Below are positions 12,670 through 25,033 of a DNA stretch of 64,000 bases, in pieces; the first letter of the stretch is position 1; every line of letters starts with the position of its first letter. The position numbers were made by a program, and so were the translations under genes. This DNA is from Phycomyces nitens (Eukaryota > Mucoromycota > Mucoromycetes > Mucorales > Phycomycetaceae). The stretch spans positions 2,914,001 to 2,978,000 of the forward strand of contig JAHRBC010000007.1 of NCBI GenBank assembly GCA_022702545.1. Reading direction: 5' to 3'. The notes below the pieces were generated by a model, which was not told the DNA's origin, did not search any database, and saw only the letters and a list, made by a program, of their open reading frames with translations.

Positions 12670-13044
12670 AAATAAACACCAAACCGTGTCAAGTGCATAT
12701 GTCGGTGATTTAATGTGCGTCGGCGTAGATAAATATTTGAAGCGCCATTATAAAGTAAATTTTGCGTTTTTTTGCCATTACCAAGGAGTATGCCAAGCAA
12801 AAAGGTAATCGGTGTAGGAACGCCTGAGGAACAAAAGGTACATTTATATCGTAATTACTGCTTTCAGGATTGTGCTACATAATTCAGAGTCTATATTGAG
12901 GCACATTTTATTCTTGATTCAAAAAAGCTAATACTCTTTGTGGGATGATGGTGGTATGTATGCATATGTAGATAAAGACGCAAAAGGCCTTGGGAATAAC
13001 GACTGGATATTCAAATAGCACTCCTTATATTTCGGGTTTCACTG
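12670..13044 (-). repeat. Right terminal inverted repeat
   Basis: Inverted partner of 10456-10810. It ends with CGGGTTTCACTG followed by TA at 13045. Inner boundary is approximate, since similarity fades into the AT-rich interior. Confidence 0.7.
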
Positions 13045-13154
13045 TATTTGTCATTTATGGATAACATGGGGAAAAATTAGAATTTCTTTTATAAAAATGT
13101 AATCAAAAGCTACACGTGCACCGGGTGCATTCTATTGATTGCGCTTATCTACTT

Positions 13155-15185
<2,031 letters not shown>

Positions 15186-15889
15186 GATGTTGAATTTGAA
15201 GGAAGGAAAAAAAGAAGTTGCAGTTAATGAAAGACAAGCCTGTCAATATAAAATGTCAATGTGCGAGCGAATGTGCGTGCGTGCGTGCGTGCGTGCGTGC
15301 GATTCAACCTACAGCTTGGCACATTAAAAAAAAAACAATAAACTAAAAAAAAATATATATATGGTCTTGCCGGACAGATCCATGTTCGATCCGGACGCAT
15401 GCGTCACAGCCAAGAGAGATGACATCTGGTATTATAGTCTTATTTTTGTTTAAAAAAAATATGTATAAATGCAAATAATTCAAATGGTAATTTAACGTGC
15501 TTTTGGATAAACCTGTATTAAAAAAGTATATATAAATACTTTAAGATTTTCTATTCATGTGAATACAGCCAAATCAGATAGGCTTAGGAAACCAAATATG
15601 TTCTATTTTGATTAGGATTCCTTTATCTCTAAAAACTACCAACCAATCAGACGAGTGTATAACCAACACAAAAAAATATATATATTTCAAAATGATCTGC
15701 TGTTTCAAAAAACAAAACAAAAAAGAGTAACATTGAAGATCGTGGATCATCTTTATTCAATCCCACATTTATGCTTACAAGACTTTCCAAGTATTTCTGG
15801 AGATGCCCGTATGAAAACCATTGATTGGGCTGTGAATAATTTTCAGGGTTGCAAATTATTCTTCACTTGTCTTACCAATGGGTATTGGG
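15186..15889. other. Promoter of the RBBP4 gene and flank of the transposon graveyard
   Basis: No gene. A (GTGC)n microsatellite at 15274-15300 and a CRE-like ATGCGTCAC near 15398 lie upstream of the RBBP4 start. Past about 15650 the sequence grades into relics of a transposase read on the minus strand. Confidence 0.45.
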
Positions 15890-16658
15890 TGCAAAAATAA
15901 TAAATACAAGTGCTGCTCGTATGTTTTTTCTTTTTTGAATATGAGTTTGCGTTGAGATAAAAATTAATTTGCGCTGATATCAAAAGAATATGTACGTCAA
16001 GGTAAGAATTGTAAATGTTACACCTTTTCCAGCTGGTACAGTGCCCTTTGCAGGTGTACCTTTTTAATGAACGGCCATGGTTTCTTTTGCGTATGCAAAT
16101 TGAAACCTGCTTCATCGATAAAAACACAAATCTTACAAAAATCCATATCTGCATCACTCTTATATTGTTCAATCGCTTTTCGTAATGCTATTACTCTGTC
16201 AGAATTTCTTGCTGCTGGTATTTTTTTTTCAAGTTTCTTCAACGTAATGTTATGCTTATGTACCAAATGTTTGTGGATGGCAGAAATAGAGATTTTCAAA
16301 CCCTCAAATCTCTCACAAAGTTTTAACTCTAACTTATCTAATATATAGAAGTGGTATTCTTTTCGATATAGTCAACTAGAAATTTAGAATGCTCCTCAGT
16401 CTGTTTAGGAGTATATTTTCTGTAAGAACCTCTTGTTTTAACATTCAAAGCCGTATGTCTTTTTCTCAATGGCATTGACTCTGCAAAGAGAAAAGCATCT
16501 CCAAAAAAATCTTCATTCTCTTCCTCTATTAAATCTACTTTCATATATTCACGTACATATGATAGAAAATCATTCCCAATTCGTTTTATTTTCTCCATCC
16601 ATTCTTTGCTCAAACTGAAATGCTCGATTTCCATTTCTTCCTGCTCGTCATCTTCCAT
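15890..16658 (-). pseudogene. Truncated Tc1/IS630-type transposase, N-terminal half
   Basis: Two frames on the minus strand (16658-16338 and 16299-16018) read as one protein with a break near 16300-16340. It has an acidic N-terminus, a YRKYTPKQTEEHSKFLVDYI helix-turn-helix-like block, HKHLVHKHNITLKKLEKKIP, then CVFIDEAGFNLHTQKK, which carries the first catalytic Asp of the DDE triad. Past 16018 the frame shifts (GTPAKGTVPAGKGVTFTIL continues in another frame) and soon decays. The second Asp and the Glu are missing, so it is inactive. Confidence 0.65.
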
Positions 16659-17803
16659 ATAGTCGTAAGATGAAGTGTCCTTATCGTTTTATCTGAAATA
16701 AACTCACTAATGCTTTGCATGTTTGTTCTAATATGTAAACTAAATAAAAGAAAAAAGGAGTCGAAACCTTTACGATATTTTAGGTTATTTCTTTTCCTAA
16801 TCTCTTGGCGCAAAATTTATTATTTTGTATTCGATAGATTTGAAGCTGGCAAGAAACCTTCATTGTATTCACTTTTAGATGGTCTATCTTTTTTTTTTTG
16901 CTTCTTCTGGAAAAGCTGGAGGTTCAGGTAAAGATATGCGTCGATACTTTGTTTTGTATGTCTCCAAATAACATATAGGCGTCTTTGGCATACTCTCTTG
17001 TGCGTTTTTTTTTGTTTAGCTCTTCCAGATTTTCGATTTCTAATCCCTCCTTGATCTTATAAAACTGCTTTTGTGTTTGCTCACACACACACCATGAAAA
17101 AAAAAAGCCAATACTCCTCTGAATATCAAATGCAAGATAATTGATGTATACCTGATGAGCTTTATAAGATCATCAGGGTTGGTCGTGAGTCCAGCATAAT
17201 CAAGGGCTACTAATCTGATGTTTGCACTTGATGACTTGGCAAGCATAACAAAGTCTAGGAATTATTTAAGAGATATAAAGGCAGCACCCTGTCTTTTGAT
17301 GATTTACCTTGAAAATGTCCATCTTTGTATTTGAGTCTGTCTATCATAGTTGCCTTGTTGTTGCTGGAATCACGCTCAAGCAAGAGTGAGCTGGCAGAGC
17401 AAATGGGGGAAACACACACCTTTTCACAAAGACATTTCACTTTCAGGGTTTCCACCATTCGTTCAATCAGCTTTACTCGTTGTTCTGGTGATACGTTGCA
17501 TTTTGATTTGCGACAGTACCCAACGGTAAGCCAGTTACAACTTTGTCTCGCGCACCATTTTCCTGTAGGAGACTGTATTAAAGACTTTGCTCAAAGCATT
17601 GCCCCCAAAAAAATAGGGATTATTGTCGTAAAGATAAATATTACAGTCAGGTCACTTACGTCGATGTTTCTCTTTGAGCATCTATAAACTTCTCATCCGG
17701 ACAGTCGCGGCACCAACCCTACACATCTTTGGACGACCAAAACGGTCATCTTTTGCTACCCAGTCGGCAATTTTTGTTTTTACATTGCTGCTTTCGACGT
17801 TTG
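16659..17803. other. Transposon graveyard, nothing specific recognised
   Basis: Short open frames on both strands (for example 17325-17687 plus) show no family resemblance. The stretch lies between two Tc1-type relics and is probably decayed element sequence, but I cannot name it. Confidence 0.4.
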
Positions 17804-18235
17804 TCAAATATCCATTGAGCAAGTCAACTCAACTAGTTCTTCCATTGACCAATGTCTGTAAATAAACTGCTCCTCATTGGCAACCGGCTTTGTTTTCGAG
17901 GCAATACAAGCAAAGAAGTCAAGAACACTATCCTTAGTGTGCTTGATGCCTAAAATACAGACTCCTGGACTTTTTGCTGGCCAAGGCAAAACTGCAACAT
18001 CATTGTTTTCTTTCCACTATACTGCCAGTTTACTCTTATGCGGGGTAGCATTATCTTCTTGCAGAATATAGTCCGTGGTGTCTGTACCCGATAGACTATA
18101 AACGAATGCCAGATTATGTTCTCTCAAGGGGACAACATATCTTTCTTTTGTCATGTTGCTGTCATCCAATATTACAAGAGGTCCGACACCTCCTGCCCAA
18201 ATGCATCCCCATACTGAGACAGAGCCACCATAACC
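17804..18235 (-). pseudogene. Truncated Tc1-like transposase, central and C-terminal part
   Basis: The minus-strand reading contains GGSVSVWGCIWAGGVGPLVI, then DYILQEDNATPHKSK (second catalytic Asp) and, in a shifted frame, LPWPAKSPGVCILG, where the family has SPDLNPIE. The first-Asp region is absent: upstream sequence belongs to the DIRS recombinase, so the fragment abuts or interrupts that element at about 18235. At least one frameshift and loss of the final acidic motif make it a pseudogene. Confidence 0.65.
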
Positions 18236-19327
18236 TTGGCGATAGAAGTGATGGCTCTTGTAGCCGAGTCGAGGTAGGCGAGAAAAAGAGTGTGGTCCTC
18301 TGGTAAAGATTGTTGTAGAGTCAAGCTCTTTTGGACAAATAGGTAGAGGGTGCGTACGGGACAAATATCTTCTTTCGTTGTCGGTCCTAATTGAATGGAT
18401 TTTTGTTGTGCTTCTTTCGGTGGGCGAGAGTGTAGGAAAACACGAAGTTCATTGTCATTTATCTGAAAAATCACATCGCGGTATTGTAATCGGCCGATAT
18501 CCGAACGTGGTCGACACATAGTAGCGATACACAATAGGAGGATAGTCTTTCGTTGAAGATCTTGAATAGAAAGTTCTGTGGAGGATACATATCGATGTTC
18601 GATAAATGTGATTAGAATGGAAACGTCCCAAATTTCCAGTTGTTTTCGTCTTGGTATGTGTACTTTAGTATGTCGTTTGGCTGCGAAAAAAGTCTTTAAT
18701 CAACGGGTCTTCTGCTATAGGTGGGAGGTGTGTGTGGGTGTTGTTGAATACTGATGCCAAAGCCGATAGCAAGGTATTTAAATGTTGAGCTGAATAGTGA
18801 TTGTGTTGAACTAGCAAGTTAACTATATGTGTTGTATTATATTCTGTGGGGTCGTCTAGTGCTGGGATTTGGTGGAGATTCCATTTGTACCATTTCTCCC
18901 ATCCATTGTCATATGCTTTTTGTGGCGAGTGTCGAATGCTGTGTTGTAAGTATTTTATTGTATCTTCTATTAGACTAACGGTGTTCCTCTTGTTGTTGAT
19001 AACATCCATGCGGCTAATGACCACTTGTGATTTAACTTTATGATTATCGGCTGGTCTAGGTGTCGTTGTTGTAGTATCATTGGAAACCAATATTGGCTCG
19101 GCCACCATGGTGTAATCAGTACTGCTCTTTGTATCCTTTGGGTCTTTAATGTCTAAAGTACGCGAGGTATAAATCTCCAAGGCAGATTCAAGTACATCCC
19201 CTTCTTCTTCCACGTTTGTTGAAATGCATCGATGACTGCCGCTGTTGGGTCGGGTCTCAGACTCCAATATATCGGTAGTTGGTGATTGTATCGTGCGGCA
19301 AACGCATCTATGTGTAGTGGTCCCCAC
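18172..19327 (-). pseudogene. DIRS-like tyrosine recombinase, truncated
   Basis: Two minus-strand frames (19327-18665 and 18534-18240). The first has a core-binding-type helical domain (SLIEDTIKYLQHSIRHSPQK... YDNGWEKWYKWNLHQIPALD). The second has MCRPRSDIGRLQYRDVIF, which holds the first catalytic Arg of the tyrosine recombinase family, then the LFLAYLDSATRAITSI region. The His-x-x-Arg and Tyr motifs that should follow are missing, because the sequence passes into a Tc1 fragment near 18235. In intact DIRS or Ngaro elements this enzyme integrates a circular DNA intermediate. Confidence 0.65.
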
Positions 19328-19659
19328 TTGTGGTTGATGTGTTTGAGCATCCTCATCGGTATCTTTGACTCGTATAGTGACCTCTTATTCCTGCTCAATT
19401 GGTCTGCTTCTACATTCTCTATACCTGGTATGTGTTGGTACTGTACGTTTAATTTGTGCTTGTTCTGTATCTCCTGGATCTGTACGGCCAAGTCTTGAAG
19501 GATTAGTGAGCTTGTCCCTCCGGCCATTGTCGTGTATTTTAATGCAGTGATTGTTGTTAGATGTGGTGGCGGCTCTGATGACAGACTGTTGGTATTTGGC
19601 TTCATTGTATGTGTGTATAAAGTCTTTGTTAAATGCAGGTTTATTCGTGCGTAATTCAT
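19153..19659 (-). pseudogene. DIRS-like RNase H domain
   Basis: The minus-strand reading holds VQYQHIPGIENVEADQLSR, then WGPLHIDAFAARYNHQLPIY and DAFQQTWKKKGMYLNLPW. These are the signature blocks of DIRS-group RNase H and its linker. It lies directly downstream of a gag-like frame, with no reverse transcriptase between them, and directly upstream of the recombinase frame. The element is therefore a deleted, non-autonomous copy. Confidence 0.7.
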
Positions 19660-20243
19660 CTTGTCGAGCCAAATGTTGAATTGATTGGGGGCAATTTGAG
19701 TGCTTTGATGGAGTAGTCTTGGGCTTCTTCATCCCGAGTTTTTGCTGTTGCCCATGCAAAGATGGCAAGTCGTCTTGTATCGTCAATGGCCTCTTCCAAA
19801 AGTCGGATGGCCTGATCGTTTTGCATTTTATCCCGGTTTGTTTAAAAGGTAATTGAGGTCTTTATATAGGGCTGTGGCTGCTCTGACAGCTGTCCGTGTC
19901 GTGTCAGAGGCCTTGTAGACTGTGTTGAAGACTTGAAGTGTGTCCACTTGGTATTGTTTGTACTTGGGGACGAATGATTTGTTAATTGGCTCGCCTTGAG
20001 TCCAGTCTGTACGGCAGTATTTGTGGAGCTTTCTCTTATATTTTGTGAGAATTTCTTTGAGCTGTATGGGCGATAGGCCTTGCAAAACTTGCGTGATATC
20101 AAGAGGTAGTTTTCAGTTTCCTTGGGTGTTCGTTGCTCGTTAAGAGTCGTGTTGCCATTGTTGAAACAGTTGAAATAGTTTGGTTTGAGAGTATAGCTTT
20201 CTCTCGTAGTGGGGAAGTTCATTGGTATTATTATTGTTATCAA
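19660..20243 (-). pseudogene. DIRS-like Gag ORF, frameshifted
   Basis: The first part reads MQGLSPIQLKEILTKYKRKL... to LYKDLNYLLNKPG (20085-19828). After a stop or shift near 19830 the protein resumes as DQAIRLLEEAIDDTRRLAIF and WATAKTRDEEAQ, a stretch resembling the C-terminal end of DIRS Gag. The joint shows the reading frame is broken. It precedes the RNase H piece at 19659, giving gag - RNase H - recombinase order on the minus strand. Confidence 0.5.
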
Positions 20244-20300
20244 TCATGTAGGTTATCCACGGTGCGCGGCTTAGAAAGATATAAAGTAGTATAGATAACA

Positions 20301-21307
20301 AGTTTATTGAATATATATATATATATATGAAAAATAAAGCGTGGCTCAGAAAGCATGTATCGCATTGGAGGCTGGAATGGAACCAACAGGTATTGGTTTA
20401 GGTACGACAAGCAATAGCAAAAGTTCATCACGACTTCATTGCTGGATCAACCGACTTTGTTGTTGCACCCAATTGTTTTTTGCACGACATTAAACTCAAA
20501 ATCAGCAACTTTACTTTCTGCAATCACTGTACGAGATTCATAATTGGTGGGCCATTTGAGCACCAAAAAAATAAAATAAAATAAAATAAAATAAAATAAA
20601 ATAAACCCAATGATTGCATAGAAAACGATTGGCGTTCTGCACTTTATACAATTATTATAAACCAAAAACCAAAAAATAAAAGTAGAAAAAAAAAGCTTAT
20701 AAATGTGTATATTGGTGTATCCCTGAATTAACGCTTTCAAGCACAGGCAAAAATGATTCAAAAATCTCCCCCAATTCACCAATACGATATATACATGACA
20801 AATTACTCGGATCGACCCAAAATAATCTGCTTTGCACACCCTGAATACAAAAAATACAAAAAATACAAAAAATTACATGGAAAATTTTGTTCTTGTAATT
20901 GTCAGTTGCCTTTTTTGGTAATCAGGTACACAGAATATGATCCACGTACACCTAAATCCTGGGTACTTTTGACGATGATCTCCAGACATACACAGTACAC
21001 AATAGCCCGTGGCTACCACATACTGCTCTTGACACGCCAAGGACAATAGGGAACATTTCTGAAATGGAAAGTGAGACAAATGGGTGTAACAGATGGCTTC
21101 CAAGGTAGATCTTTTTTTACAAAGTGACGGTGTGGCGGGTCTTGTAATAAAAATAAAATCCCTATCTTAAAAAGACCAGATCCACAAAAGAGATCGACCA
21201 ATCTACACTTGTATAAATATCGATATATAAATCTATATAAATATATATTTTGCCTTTCTTTTCCTTTTCAACTTTTTATACATCTCTCTCTCTCTCTCTC
21301 TTTTCAG
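20301..21307. other. Spacer upstream of the mannosyltransferase gene
   Basis: No gene supported. It contains a (TAAAA)n tract at about 20568-20604, a (TA)n tract near 20310, a short AAAAATACAAAA repeat near 20845-20870, and a CT-rich run just before the next start codon. Open frames at 20447-20839 (minus) and 20753-21049 (plus) look random. Confidence 0.5.
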
Positions 21308-23098
21308 ATGCGCCGAGGGATATCTTATATACTGGCCTTGGTGGTCATCACAACTCTCTACTTTGGCTCCCTTCATTTTGTGTCTCGCTCCCAAGACTGC
21401 TGCTCGACAACAGACACCGAGACCTCTGTGCAGATTTCAGTAGATAGCCCTGGACCTCAGATTGAAAATGTCAAGGAACCAACAGACTCAACAGCATTAG
21501 AATTAATACCAGACCCGGCACCAGAACCTGCATCTGAACCAGCGCCTGCACCTGAACCTGAACCAGCACCAAAAGAACCAGAGCCTATTGTCATTGTGAA
21601 TCCTGAAGACTTGGTGTTTGACTCTTGGGTCAATCCACTAAAGACAAATCCCGACTTTGAAACTATTGCCGACCTGTCGACCGAGAGAGTAAAGGCAGTC
21701 ATTGTCATCTTGGTCAGGAACAACGAACTGGAGCCCATGAGACGAACTATCCGGGAATTTGAAGAGTAAGTTTGCCAGCCAAGATGACTTTGTTGCTCAT
21801 CTCTTTTTCTTTATCTAGTCGCTTCAATCGAAAGTACGGCTATCCCTATGTGTTCCTAAACGACGTTCCATTCACAAGGGAGTTTAAGCTTGCCATCACC
21901 GCCCTGACTCATGCGCCTATCAGATTTGGTTTGATCCCAGAAGAAATGTGGTCGATTCCAGACTGGGTTGATGAGCCAAAGGTCCATGAACAGCTGGCTG
22001 ATTATGAGGCTCGAAACATTTTGTATGGCGGCTCGCTTTCATACCGCCACATGTGCCGCTTCAACTCGGGCTGGTTCTACCGTCATCCTCTACTCAAAAA
22101 CTATGACTATTATTGGTAAGCTTGCTTTACTTTTTCGTTTTTCTTTTTTCCATGTTGAATGTACGACTTGCCAAGATTTGAAATATATATATATATAGTA
22201 TTTTTATTTATTTATTTATCTATTCTATTCTATTCTATAACCTTGGCGTCCGTCCCCAACGATTATTAATTATCTTTAGGCGTGTTGAACCCGGAGTCCA
22301 TTTCTACTGCGACCTCAACTATGACCCGTTCAAATACATGCAGGACAATGGAAAGGAATACGGATTCACAATTACCCTCCAAGAGATCCCTCAAACCATT
22401 CCTACCCTGTGGGACCACACCATGAAGTTTGCCCATGCAAACAAGATCGACAGTTCGTTCTTGAGCTTCTTTGGCAGTCCTGACGGTGGCTACAACATGT
22501 GTCATTTCTGGTCCAACTTTGAGATTGCCAGTCTGAAATTGTGGAGAGATGATCGCTACCAGGCCTATTATGACTACCTCGATTCAACCGGAAACTTCTT
22601 TTATGAGCGCTGGGGTGATGCGATTGTTCACAGTTTGGCAGCAGGTCTGTTCTTGAACAAGACCCAGGTTCATTTCTTTAATGATATTGGGTACAAGCAC
22701 GACGTGTTTACGCATTGTATTGACGACGGAATCTACGGTAACTGCATGTGTCCCGGTAAGTCAAGGCACCAGCCGCGGAATGCCAAGAGTCAAAGGTGTA
22801 AATGTTGAACCAATGAAACTGACGGGATATTTTGTGTGTCGATGTGTATAGAGAGCGTAACAAACTTTGATGAAATATGGGGATCGTGTCTGCCGGTAAG
22901 ATTTTTTGTTTTTTGGTATTATTTTTTTGGGTGAAAGGGTTAGCTGACGTTTCTTCTTCTTCTTCTCTCTCTTTTGAATAGAATTGGAAAGAGTTTCCTG
23001 ACCAGGGCAGACAATGGACGTTTTATGAAAACGGCACCCAGGTCTATGATAACCAGGTCTACTCAAAGCCCGAATACGCCACCATCAAAGGCCAGTAA
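21308..23098 (+). CDS. Alpha-1,2-mannosyltransferase, GT15 (Kre2/Mnt1/Ktr family)
   Basis: Five exons, 21308-21765, 21819-22115, 22280-22755, 22852-22895 and 22982-23098, give 463 residues. The start follows a CT-rich run; an in-frame upstream ATG at 21209 would only add low-complexity residues. It is a type II membrane protein: a short basic N-terminus, one helix (about residues 5-22), a Pro/Glu/Ala-rich stem (PEPASEPAPAPEPEPAPKEP), then the catalytic domain. Family blocks are AVIVILVRNNELEPMRRTIR, YGYPYVFLNDVPFT, YRHMCRFNSGWFYRHPLL, YYWRVEPGVHFYCD (the acidic residues bind Mn-GDP-mannose) and MCHFWSNFEIASLKLWR. It adds mannose to O- or N-linked glycans in the Golgi. The specific substrate is not evident. 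Confidence 0.93.
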
Positions 23099-23509
23099 AG
23101 AGATCACCAAACAACTGTTTCTGTAAAATATATATACACAAGTATAACAAAATTGGCAATTCCATTCCTTTACAAGCACATTTTATTTTATTTTATTTTA
23201 ATACTCATAACAACAACAGATAATAATAATAATAATAAAAAAGCAATAATCTTCATATACAAGATTGCCTTGACAAATATTTTTATATATTTATTATTAT
23301 TATTATTATAAATGATACCAGGAGCTTGCTAATTGCGCCAACCAACATTCTTTTTTTTTTTTTTTAAAAAAAAATAGTGGTTTTACAATGCCGACACTTA
23401 CGTCACGGGTGTCTGTCATTCGAATCCTTGGACTTCTTCCTTCTCTTTCCCAAGTTTTCCTATCCACACCCACCCACCAACCTCCTATCCATCCATCTTT
23501 CAAACTGCT
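23099..23509. other. Spacer between GT15 gene and eIF3k
   Basis: AT-rich, with ATT/AAT tracts (23220-23240, 23290-23310) and a T/A run near 23350. The last 100 bases are pyrimidine-rich and probably the core promoter and 5' leader of eIF3k. Confidence 0.5.
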
Positions 23510-24485
23510 ATGCCCGCCACAACCATCGCCCACCGTCCCCAGCCCATCCAATCTCTTATTGATGGTGTAGAACGCTACAACCCCGAAAATGTCAATGTTC
23601 TCGAAGAATACCTCGCCACTCAGTGCAAGAATGGCGAATATGATCTCATGGCCAACCTGGCCATCTTGAAATTGTACGTCATGATTAATTATCCTCAACA
23701 CAGTATACACGATTCTGTACATCATTCTCCCAACAACACAATTATAATTATTATTATTATGATGATGACAATGATGATGAGATGCAGATTTATAAATTTA
23801 TACATTCAAATCATCAATTCCCATCGCCAATCCAAACCCAGTCATTTAGAAAATATAATGTCGAATCCTGACATTTTTTTTTGGTTTTTTTTTTTTTCAG
23901 GTACCAATTCAACCCTTCGCTCGCCAGCACCTCTGTTATCATCAACATCCTCGCAAAGGCCCTCACTGCCGTCCCTGCACCTGACTTTAACCTCTGCCTC
24001 TACCTCTTGAGCGAACAAGCCGTAAGCATAACCTCGACTCATTAACCCCCATCTAAACCCTCTTTCTTGAAAACAAATCAAAACCAAAACCAAAAAAAAA
24101 GTCTCTTGCTGCCGTCGAGAAGCTGACAGATCTCCAGCAACTCTTGGAACAGTCTCGCTACGCCAAGTTCTGGGAAACCTACAACAAGGAAGAGTACAAG
24201 TCCCTGACCGGTGCCATTGTTGGCTTTGAGGCTGCCATTCGCCAGGTCATTGCCCGTGTTGTGGCAATGTCCTACCAGGTCATTAGCACATCTGTCTTGA
24301 GCAGCTACCTTGCCCTCACTGGCGATGACTTGACCAAGTTCTGCAACGAGCACCAGTGGCAGAAGAAGGACGATGTTGTCCAGATTCCTATCAATGAAGA
24401 TAACGAGGCCAAGGCCGTGGTTGTGATTGAAAACATCAAGTTTGAACAATTGACAAAGGTTATTGGCTACTCAAACGAGATGTAA
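23510..24485 (+). CDS. Translation initiation factor eIF3 subunit K
   Basis: Three exons, 23510-23673, 23901-24021 and 24102-24485, encode 222 residues. The protein begins MPATTIAHRPQPIQSLIDGV and continues ERYNPENVNVLEEYLATQ, then YDLMANLAILKLYQFNP, the conserved N-terminal HEAT-like part. The C-terminal winged-helix part has YQVISTSVLSSYLALTGDDL and DDVVQIPINEDNEAKAVVV. Length matches other eIF3k proteins (about 220). Subunit K is a peripheral member of eIF3, which binds the 40S ribosome; it occurs in many fungi but is lacking in Saccharomyces. Codons are strongly biased to C/G-ending forms, consistent with high expression. Confidence 0.95.
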
Positions 24486-25033
24486 AAAAAAAAGCAGAAG
24501 AAAAAGAAAAAGAAAAGCAGAAAGAAATCATCATCCACACTTTATATTTACATATATAAAAAGGGTAAATAAGAAGCAGAATAAGAGAACAATTGTCATC
24601 TTTTTTTTTCCTATCATTTAAACATACACCTTACACACACACCCCTCCTTTTTTTTTGTATATTTTATTCTCTACAAAAGCCTCCATCTCTCTCTCTCTC
24701 TCTTTTCTATTATTTCTCCCATTCATCCCTCAACTTGTATAAAAAAAAAGAAACTTCTGATAAACCGCTGCAAAAAAAGAAAAACAAGTAATGATAATAA
24801 TGATAATATTAATGACAATAATAATAATAATAATAATAGTGATAATAGTGATAATAGAACTGCAATTAATTAATGGTTTTCCCAAGGAAATTATTGTATA
24901 AAGTACACAGCCCAGACACAGCAAAACAAAACGAAAAATAGGTGTGTGGTGGGGGTATCTAGGTACATATATACATATATACAAAGTCTTGTAAACAATA
25001 ATAATTATAAAATAATAGTAATAGTAATATAAT
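24486..25033. other. Spacer between convergent eIF3k and kinase genes
   Basis: Low-complexity 3' flanks: A-rich run after the eIF3k stop, CT repeat near 24690-24705, and ATA/AAT repeats at 24790-24855. No gene seen. Confidence 0.5.

Larger units (their letters stand above)
10456..13044. mobile_element. Tc1/pogo-like DNA transposon with long terminal inverted repeats
   Basis: Outer ends are inverted copies: left AGTGAAACCCGAAATATAA from 10457, right its complement ending CACTG at 13044. TA dinucleotides flank both ends (10454-10455 and 13045-13046), as expected for a Tc1/mariner/pogo target duplication. The inverted similarity continues with decay for roughly 350 bp inward (about 10456-10810 against 12670-13044), for example the shared TGCTTGGCATACTCCTTGGT block. 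About 2 kb lies between the arms. That interior keeps only a decayed minus-strand transposase trace near 11150-11230 (SPHLSHIEKLWTYL, where the family has SPDLNPIE). The element looks inactive. Long arms are unusual for canonical Tc1, so an assembly of two copies is possible. Confidence 0.75.
18236..20300 (-). mobile_element. DIRS-like retroelement remnant lacking reverse transcriptase
   Basis: Composite of the gag-like, RNase H and tyrosine recombinase pieces described separately. The order matches DIRS/Ngaro elements, but the reverse transcriptase is missing and the recombinase is cut off by a Tc1 relic. I could not define its terminal or split repeats, so the outer limits are approximate. 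Confidence 0.6.

Noticed and set aside
21209..21307. Upstream in-frame start for the GT15 gene
   Set aside because: It would add a low-complexity Tyr/Lys/Ser-rich stretch before the normal cytoplasmic tail; the Met at 21308 gives a typical type II anchor.
21457..21738. Gly/Ser/Ala-rich minus-strand frame
   Set aside because: Antisense of the Pro/Glu/Ala repeat stem of the mannosyltransferase.
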